The notes under the pieces: model-generated
What the model was told of the DNA's origin: nothing
Databases searched by the model: none
What the model saw: only the letters and a program-made list of their open reading frames with translations
Shown here: positions 58,313 through 64,000 of the stretch, piece after piece
Numbering within the stretch: position 1 is the first letter of the stretch
Layout: every line of letters starts with the position of its first letter
Program-made: the position numbers and the translations under genes
NCBI RefSeq assembly: GCF_013408245.1
Contig: NZ_JACBYS010000004.1
Coordinates: 124,001 to 188,000 of the forward strand
Length of the DNA: 64,000 nt
Reading direction: 5' to 3'
DNA from: Duganella sp. 1224
GTDB lineage: Bacteria; Pseudomonadota; Gammaproteobacteria; Burkholderiales; Burkholderiaceae_D

Positions 58313-59071
58313 ATGACTACTCCTACCCAGGGCGAAGAGACCTTTATCTCTCACCTGATCGAACTGCGCGACCGCTTGGTCAAGGCGTCGATCGGCATTG
58401 CGCTGGTTTGCATCGGCTTGATGATCTGGCCGGGGCCTTCGCACATCTACGACATCATCGCCGAGCCGATGATACGCTCGCTGCCGACCGGGTCGAAGAT
58501 GATCGCCACCGGGGTGATTTCGCCGTTCCTGGTGCCGATGAAGGTGACGCTGGTGATCGCCATCATCATCTCGCTGCCGTGGGTGCTGTATCAGCTGTGG
58601 GCATTCGTGGCGCCGGGCCTGTACGCGCATGAGAAGCGGCTGATCGCGCCGCTGGTGATCTCGTCGTCGGTGCTGTTCATGTCGGGCGTGGCGTTCTGCT
58701 ATTTCCTGGTGTTTGGCCGGGTGTTCCAGTTCATTTCCGAGTTCTCGCCGCAGTCGATCGCGGTCACGCCGGACATTGAAAACTACCTGGATTTCGTGAT
58801 GTCGATGTGCCTGGCGTTTGGCGCGACGTTCGAGGTGCCGGTGGTGGTGGTGATCCTGGTGCGCATGGGCCTGGTGAGCGTGGCCAAGCTGAAGGAGATC
58901 CGTCCTTACGCGATCGTCGGCGCCTTCGTGGTGGCGGCGATTGTGACGCCGCCGGATGCGGTGTCGATGTTCTCGCTGGCGATTCCGATGTGCCTGCTGT
59001 TTGAACTGGGCCTGCTGGTGGCGCCGCTGTTCGTGCGCATGTCCACCGCGCCGGAAGAAGAAAAAACCTGA
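58313..59071 (+). CDS. tatC: Sec-independent protein translocase TatC
   Basis: This 252-residue polytopic protein has six membrane helices and binds twin-arginine signal peptides. Signature FISHLIELRDRLVKASIGIA at the N-terminus and LVFGRVFQFISEFSPQSI and ARM-like cytosolic loops later. It starts at the base after the tatB stop. Its last ~165 bases overlap antisense with the DUF1640-like remnant. Confidence 0.95.
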   Translation: MTTPTQGEETFISHLIELRDRLVKASIGIALVCIGLMIWPGPSHIYDIIAEPMIRSLPTGSKMIATGVISPFLVPMKVTLVIAIIISLPWVLYQLWAFVAPGLYAHEKRLIAPLVISSSVLFMSGVAFCYFLVFGRVFQFISEFSPQSIAVTPDIENYLDFVMSMCLAFGATFEVPVVVVILVRMGLVSVAKLKEIRPYAIVGAFVVAAIVTPPDAVSMFSLAIPMCLLFELGLLVAPLFVRMSTAPEEEKT

Positions 59072-59277
59072 TTACGCGCAGTCATGTCTGTACGCAGCAT
59101 TTCGATGCGGACGATCATGTCTGTGCGCAGCAGCACCAGCTCGCTTGGCGCGACCGTGGCTTCGTCCATGGCCTGCGTGAGCGCCTGGGCTTGCGCTTCG
59201 GCCTGGTCTGGTGGGATGCCTGCTTCAATCAGGCTTCTGGTGTACTGCAGGGTGTCGAATTTGATCGGCATGTTCAT
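58906..59277 (-). pseudogene. Truncated DUF1640-like coiled-coil gene remnant
   Basis: From ATG 59277 (GGGGAGG four bases upstream) the frame gives IKFDTLQYTRSLIEAGIPPD and QAEAQAQALTQAMDEATVAP, a good match to the N-terminus of DUF1640/CCDC90-like membrane coiled-coil proteins. A short near-repeat follows (LLRTDMIVRIEMLRTDMTA). The expected coiled coil and C-terminal membrane helix are missing: the frame runs into the antisense of tatC and ends at 58906 with non-family sequence. It looks like a 3' deletion joined to tatC. It may still yield a short peptide. Confidence 0.6.
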
Positions 59278-59374
59278 GGCACCTCCCCGATTTGATCGTA
59301 ACAGAAAACGGCTGACGTACAGCCGTTCCCCGTCGTATCGAATCACCTGCCCATCCGTTTGAGCGAACCCAAGA

Positions 59375-61312
59375 CTACTGCGTCATCAAACCCTTGATCA
59401 CCCGCACCGGCGCGCTGCCGTAGCTGAGGAATTGCTCGTGGAATTGCTTCAGGTTGAAGCTGGCGCCCAGTTGCTGCTTGCGCTGCTCGCGCAATTCCAT
59501 GATCTCGCTGTAGCCGCTGAAATAGCTGGTCAGCTGCACCGACGACACCTGCACCCGGTGCCACTTCTCCACCGCCTCGCTGCGCGTCTGGAACGCCTGG
59601 CGCGTCAGCAGATCAATGGCCTGCTCCTCCGTCATGCCCAGCACATGCACGCTGTAATCGAGGATGGTATTGGTCACGCTGCGCAGATTCCACTTCGACC
59701 ACATCAGCCACATCTCCGGCGCGTTGTCGCCATAGCCGGACTCCAGCATCATGCGCTCGCCATACACCGCCCAGCCCTCCACCATCGCGCCATTGCCAAA
59801 GATCGACTTGACGATCGACGGCGACCGGTTGGCGTACACCAGCTGCGCATAGTGGCCCGGAATCGCCTCGTGGATATTCAGGATCTGCAGTATCCAGTAG
59901 TTGTACTCGCGCAGGCTGCTCTCGGCCGCTTCCGGCGTCGCGCCATCCAGCGGCGTCACGTTGTAGAAGGTGCGGTCCTGCGGACGATATGGCCCCGGCG
60001 CATCGATGCTGGCGCCGGCCACGCCGGCCGCGTACGCCGGCGTCGCGCGCACCTCCAGCGGCTTGTTCGGGTCCAGCGTCAGCAGGTTATGGCTGACCAC
60101 CCAATCCTGCAGCACCGGAATCTGGCGCTTGATCTCGTTGACGAACTCCTCGCGCGCCACATGGCGCTCGGACAGCTTGTCGATCACCATGCCGATCTTG
60201 GCAAAGCGGTCGCTCGGCTTGGCGGTGCTGCCCATGGTCTTGTCCCACAGTTCGTCGGACAGCTTGTCCATATTCGCCAGCAATTCCTCGCGCGCCGCCA
60301 GCGCCTTTTGATAGGTTTGCTCGGCGGTGCTGCCCGACTGGATATCGTAGGCAAACTTCTGCTCATACAGCTCTTTGCCCAGACGGAAAGTGCGGCGGCC
60401 GCGGGTATCCATCTGCTTGTCCATCTCGGTCAGGAAAGCGACATAGTTGTCGATGGCCGTCAGCGCCGCGTTGACGCGCTGCGTGTACAGTTGCTTCTCC
60501 ACCGGCGTCAGGATCGACGCCTGGGCCACCTTGTCGACCTCGGTCAGCAGCGCCTGCACGCCGGGCGCCTGGGCGATGGCCAGGCGCGTATGCTCGCGCG
60601 TCGGATTGACGATGTTGGCGCGCGCCGCGTCGTAATAGGCCGGAATGCTGGCGATGCGCTTCAGCAGCGTGCGCAGGCGCTGCGGCTGCGCCGCGTACTC
60701 GGTATGCAGCACCAGGTCGATCGGCCCGGCGACGTTGTAGCTGGCTGGATTCCACTCCCACTCGCGCAGCGTGGTCAGGCGCCAGCGGTCGGCCTCCAGC
60801 TTGTTGACCAGCATGCCCAGGTCGGTGCGCTGCTTGGCCGACAGCTGGTTGGTCTTGACCGCGCCAAAGCGCTGCAGCCAGTCGTTGATGAAGGCCAGTT
60901 CCTTGTCGCGCTCGTCCTTGCTGGGCACGGTCAGCACGGCGGCGGTGTCGTACTTGCCGGCGTAGATCGCGCTTTCCGAATCGATGCGCCACAGCGCGTT
61001 GAGGAACTGGTTGCTGAGGTTGTCGAACTGGCGGTCGGCCCAGCGGTCCGACGCCACCTTCAGCGCCGGCACGGCGGCAGCGGCGGCCACCGCGCCGCGC
61101 GTCTTGCCGGTCGCCCTGGCGCTGGCGGTCTTGCCCTTGCCGCCCTTGGCGGACTTGACGGCAGATTTGGTGCTCTTGGCCTTGGAGGTACTGGCCTTGG
61201 CGCCGCTCTTCTTGGTTGGCGCGGCTTTGTGGTGGTGGGTCGCGGCGCCGGCTGGCGCGGCGGCCAGTGCCGCCATCAGCGCAGCCAGTGCGAATGTTGT
61301 CTTGATCATCAT
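59375..61312 (-). CDS. DUF885 family zinc peptidase-like protein
   Basis: This 645-residue protein is of the DUF885 family, related to M32-like metallopeptidases. Signal peptide (FALAALMAALAAAPAGAATH) is followed by a Lys/Ala/Ser-rich linker with KSxK repeats (residues ~30-75). The zinc motif is NIHEAIPGHYAQLVY, with the second acidic site in MVEGWAVYGERMMLESGYGD. These enzymes are predicted secreted or periplasmic; substrates unknown. Start placed at ATG 61312 (a second ATG follows at once), with AAGG upstream; the frame is open a further 37 codons without homology. Confidence 0.87.
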   Translation of the reverse strand: MMIKTTFALAALMAALAAAPAGAATHHHKAAPTKKSGAKASTSKAKSTKSAVKSAKGGKGKTASARATGKTRGAVAAAAAVPALKVASDRWADRQFDNLSNQFLNALWRIDSESAIYAGKYDTAAVLTVPSKDERDKELAFINDWLQRFGAVKTNQLSAKQRTDLGMLVNKLEADRWRLTTLREWEWNPASYNVAGPIDLVLHTEYAAQPQRLRTLLKRIASIPAYYDAARANIVNPTREHTRLAIAQAPGVQALLTEVDKVAQASILTPVEKQLYTQRVNAALTAIDNYVAFLTEMDKQMDTRGRRTFRLGKELYEQKFAYDIQSGSTAEQTYQKALAAREELLANMDKLSDELWDKTMGSTAKPSDRFAKIGMVIDKLSERHVAREEFVNEIKRQIPVLQDWVVSHNLLTLDPNKPLEVRATPAYAAGVAGASIDAPGPYRPQDRTFYNVTPLDGATPEAAESSLREYNYWILQILNIHEAIPGHYAQLVYANRSPSIVKSIFGNGAMVEGWAVYGERMMLESGYGDNAPEMWLMWSKWNLRSVTNTILDYSVHVLGMTEEQAIDLLTRQAFQTRSEAVEKWHRVQVSSVQLTSYFSGYSEIMELREQRKQQLGASFNLKQFHEQFLSYGSAPVRVIKGLMTQ

Positions 61313-61505
61313 GTGCAGCCTTGTGTCTGAAGCGGTGGAGATTATCACTAATCCGACCGCTTGAGAGCGCTCGATACAAGACAAAACATTAAGCAAAAGG
61401 AATTTCGGTTTCCTGATCGTCAATCAAATCGAGGTCGGCGCCTGCCCCACCGGCACCGGCGATGAAATTTCCAGCAAGGTGTGCGCGGTCTTGCTGTCGT
61501 CCGTT

Positions 61506-61646
61506 TCAGTTGACCAGGCGCTGGCCGTCGGTGACCGGCAGCGCGCCGACGTCGAGGTCGTCCATCAGTTCGGCGGCGCGGCGGATCGGGTCGGCAGGCG
61601 ACACGCTGGTCACGTCGCGGCTCATCACGTCAGCAATGGTTTTCAT
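61506..61646 (-). pseudogene. Truncated CBS-domain gene remnant
   Basis: From ATG 61646, with GGGAGAAG about six bases upstream, the frame reads MKTIADVMSRDVTSVSPADP, then IRRAAELMDDLDVGALPVTD and GQRLVN, and stops. This is the first half of a single CBS domain. In intact genes the sequence would go on with MVTDRDI-type residues. Sequence after the stop, in any frame, does not restore the CBS pattern, so an internal deletion rather than a single frameshift is likely. It accounts for the gap between the DUF885 and SNF2 genes; nothing else was supported in 61424-61505 or 61647-61718. Confidence 0.6.
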
Positions 61647-61718
61647 GTGGCTTCTCCCGGTGATGGACGCCGGCTGGCGCCCTCACACTAAGACGCGCCA
61701 GGCCGCATGAAGTTCCGC

Positions 61719-64000
61719 CTACTTTTTCAGGCCTTCCTGCAGCATGGCCAGCATCTCGGACGCCGACATGCGGCCGCTGACATCGCTGCCCTCCAGCAGG
61801 CTGTCGGCCAGGTCGCGCTTGTGCTGGTGCAGGTCGACGATGCCCTCCTCGATGGTGTGGCGCGCCACCAGGCGGTAGATGGTGACCGGCCGCAGCTGGC
61901 CCATGCGGTGCGCGCGGTCCGAGGCCTGGTCTTCCACCGCCGGATTCCACCACGGGTCCATGTGGATCACGTAGTCGGCCGCCGTCAGGTTGATGCCGAC
62001 GCCGCCGGCCTTCAGCGAAATCAGGAACACGTCGCCCTCGCCGCCCTGGAAGGCGTCGACGCGTTTCTTGCGGTCGGCCATCGAGGTCGAGCCGTCGAGG
62101 TACTGGTAGCTGACGCCCTGTTCGTCCAGATGCTCGCGGATCAACGCCAGGTGGTCGACGAACTGGCTGAATACCAGCACCTTGTGCTTGTTCTCCAGCA
62201 GCCCTTCCAGCAGGTGCGCGAAAGCCGCCAGCTTGCTGCTGGCCAGCTCCAGCTCCGGTGCGATCAGGTTGGGATTGCAGCAGGCGCGGCGCAGCTTCAT
62301 GATCTCGGCCAGGATCTGGATCGACTTTTTCTCGGCCGGTCCCTCGACCTTTTCCAGGTTTTCCAGCGCGGCGCGGCGCAGCGATTCGTACAGCGCCGTT
62401 TCGTCCGGCGACAGGTCGACTTCCAGCGTGATCTCGGTGCGCGACGGCAGCTCGGTCAGCACCTGCGACTTGGTCCGGCGCAGGATGAACGGCTGGATCA
62501 GGCGGCGCAGCCGCTTGCGCGCCCCCAGTTCGGCGCGGTGGTCCTGCGGCTTCTCGATCGGCGCGGCGAAGCGCAGGTTGAATTGCTCGATGCTGCCCAG
62601 CAGGCCCGGATTGATGAAGCGGAACAGGTTCCACAACTCGCCCAGGTGATTCTCCAGCGGCGTGCCGGTGACGGCCATGCGGAAGTCGCCCTTCAGCGCC
62701 ATCACGGCGGCGGAGCGCTTGGTGGCAGCGTTCTTGATGGCCTGCGCCTCGTCCAGCACGATGGTGTTCCAGTGCACCTTGGAGAACAGGGCGGATTCCA
62801 GTTGCAGCAGGCCGTAGCTGGTCACCACCACGTCGTAGCCGTGCAGGTTGTTGAGTTGTTCGGCGCGGTCGCCGGGGCCGAACAGCCGCATGTTCAGCGT
62901 CGGCGCGAAGCGCGCGGCTTCGCTCATCCAGTTCATGCAGACCGAGGTTGGCGCGATCACCAGCGTTGGTCCTTGCTGCGCGCGCGACAGGATCAGCGCC
63001 AGTGCCTGCAGCGTTTTGCCGAGGCCCATGTCGTCGGCCAGGCAGGCGCCCACGCCCCAATGCGCAAGGCGCGACAGCCAGTTGTAGCCTTCCACCTGAT
63101 AGTCGCGCAGCTCCGCCTGCAGGGTGCTTGGCAGCTGCGGCTCGAAAGTCGTCTGCGCCTGCATGCGCGCCAGGTGCTCTTTCCACAGCTTGTCGGATTT
63201 GAGGCCGCCCACGTCGTCGGCCAGTTCCTCCAGCGCGAACGACGCCAGCGGATGCAGGCGCACGCCGTCGGCGGTGATCTCGCCGTAGGCCGTTACCTCC
63301 TGCAGGCGGCGATACAGTTCCTCGGTCAGCGCCAGGTAGCGGTTCTCGCCCAGTTCGACGAAGCGGCCCTGGCTCTTCTCCATCATCTCCAGCAGCGTGC
63401 GCAGGTCGATGACCTTGCCCTCGTCCACCTGCAACTCGCCGCTGGCGGCAAACCAGTCCTTGTTGCTCTTGATGGCCAAGCGCAGATGCTTCGATTCCAC
63501 CTTGTTGGTCACGCGGAAGCTCTCGCCCTCTGGCCAGGCGATGACGATGCTGGCCGGGTCCAGCGCCTGCAGTTCGACCAGCAGTTGCAGGCACAGCGCC
63601 GGTTGGCCCAGCAACCATTCGCCGTGTTCATGTTCAGCCGATTCCAGCACCGGGCAGCGCGAGATCAGGTCGCGCTCCGCATCGCGTTCGTCGATCAGCT
63701 TGCGGCGCGCCTGCACCGGCTTGCCGCCGATGTCGGCGAGCACGCTGTCGGCGCCGTCGCCCGGCTTGTAGTAGGCGCCGTTGACCAGCGGGCGCACCAG
63801 GATCTGCATCTTCAGGCCGTGCTGGTAGGGCAGCAGGTGCAGGTGCAGGCGCGTGTCGGCGTCCATCTGCTCCATGTCCGGCGCGGCGCCGCCGATGTCC
63901 GACTGCACCGTCACCAGCGACGAGATGGCGCTGATGGCCGACAGCACCTGTTCTTCCGCATGCGCCGGCACGTTGAGCGCATCGCCGACGATGGCGGCGA
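61719..64000 (-). CDS. SNF2 family helicase, second copy (5' end outside window)
   Basis: The frame is open through the right window edge, so the N-terminus is missing; about 760 residues are visible. The helicase core includes Walker A in CLADDMGLGKTLQALALILS, DEAQ in TIVLDEAQAIKNAATKRSAA, SGTPLENHLGELWN-like motif III and motif VI in QASDRAHRMGQLRPVTIYRL. The part before the core resembles the SNF2_N-associated bacterial domain of large HepA/SWIM-type proteins. It differs clearly from the first copy (DESH there, DEAQ here). Function probably DNA translocation; partner unknown. The GTG at 63971 is internal, not the true start. Confidence 0.9.
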   Translation of the reverse strand, partial: AAIVGDALNVPAHAEEQVLSAISAISSLVTVQSDIGGAAPDMEQMDADTRLHLHLLPYQHGLKMQILVRPLVNGAYYKPGDGADSVLADIGGKPVQARRKLIDERDAERDLISRCPVLESAEHEHGEWLLGQPALCLQLLVELQALDPASIVIAWPEGESFRVTNKVESKHLRLAIKSNKDWFAASGELQVDEGKVIDLRTLLEMMEKSQGRFVELGENRYLALTEELYRRLQEVTAYGEITADGVRLHPLASFALEELADDVGGLKSDKLWKEHLARMQAQTTFEPQLPSTLQAELRDYQVEGYNWLSRLAHWGVGACLADDMGLGKTLQALALILSRAQQGPTLVIAPTSVCMNWMSEAARFAPTLNMRLFGPGDRAEQLNNLHGYDVVVTSYGLLQLESALFSKVHWNTIVLDEAQAIKNAATKRSAAVMALKGDFRMAVTGTPLENHLGELWNLFRFINPGLLGSIEQFNLRFAAPIEKPQDHRAELGARKRLRRLIQPFILRRTKSQVLTELPSRTEITLEVDLSPDETALYESLRRAALENLEKVEGPAEKKSIQILAEIMKLRRACCNPNLIAPELELASSKLAAFAHLLEGLLENKHKVLVFSQFVDHLALIREHLDEQGVSYQYLDGSTSMADRKKRVDAFQGGEGDVFLISLKAGGVGINLTAADYVIHMDPWWNPAVEDQASDRAHRMGQLRPVTIYRLVARHTIEEGIVDLHQHKRDLADSLLEGSDVSGRMSASEMLAMLQEGLKK

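Overview
The window is a GC-rich, gene-dense chromosomal segment of a betaproteobacterium, most likely in the family Oxalobacteraceae (Massilia/Duganella/Janthinobacterium type). The main support is gene order: mlaFEDACB, yadGH-like ABC pair, ibaG, murA, hisGDCBHAFIE, HIT protein and tatABC lie in one long co-directional run, as is usual in Burkholderiales. gltBD, a liuR/ivd cluster and a monothiol glutaredoxin next to ubiX fit the same assignment. This is an inference from gene content; no database search was run. No rRNA, tRNA or CRISPR array was seen.

Layout. 1-6.3 kb: cell-wall salvage and beta-lactam response (GHL10 glycosidase, BadF-type sugar kinase, AmiD-like amidase; convergent to them a BlaR1-like sensor and a class C beta-lactamase). 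6.4-9.0 kb: aldo/keto reductase and a compositionally different patch with a DUF3037 gene and a frameshifted HipA-like kinase. 9.0-14.5 kb: PBP4 (dacB) with a fused SpmA-SpmB membrane protein, a peptide-binding protein whose signal peptide carries a hexanucleotide repeat, and YihY. 14.5-14.8 kb: a probable 6S RNA with promoter and terminator. 14.9-18.8 kb: an arsRCB operon that runs on into a divergent signal peptidase I and a flavin reductase. 18.8-19.2 kb: a small GIY-YIG nuclease gene bracketed by inverted REP hairpins. 19.2-24 kb: acyl-CoA/branched-chain amino acid catabolism under LiuR. 24.2-29.3 kb: small regulators, ubiX, grxD, a PadR/DUF2812 pair and tex. 29.5-34.5 kb: a SNF2 helicase and a soluble two-component system. 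34.5-35.4 kb: a RAYT transposase unit with short terminal inverted repeats. 35.5-41.9 kb: glutamate synthase. 42-59 kb: outer-membrane lipid transport, murA, histidine biosynthesis and Tat export. 59-64 kb: gene remnants, a DUF885 peptidase and a second SNF2 helicase cut by the window end.

Functional links. Several modules serve the envelope: muropeptide salvage and beta-lactam sensing, PBP4 with SpmAB, Mla phospholipid transport, MurA, Tat and a signal peptidase paralogue. GltBD (glutamate) and the his genes form the biosynthetic core.

Most unusual points: (1) a REP hairpin family at four loci, each starting within ten bases of a stop codon, one pair enclosing a GIY-YIG gene and one sitting inside a RAYT unit; (2) an orphan DNA methyltransferase coupled into the his operon between hisD and hisC; (3) a BlaR1-like sensor whose class D SxxK motif reads STFN; (4) a signal peptidase I with alanine at the usual nucleophile position; (5) the HipA-like kinase/DUF3037 pair with a frame break.
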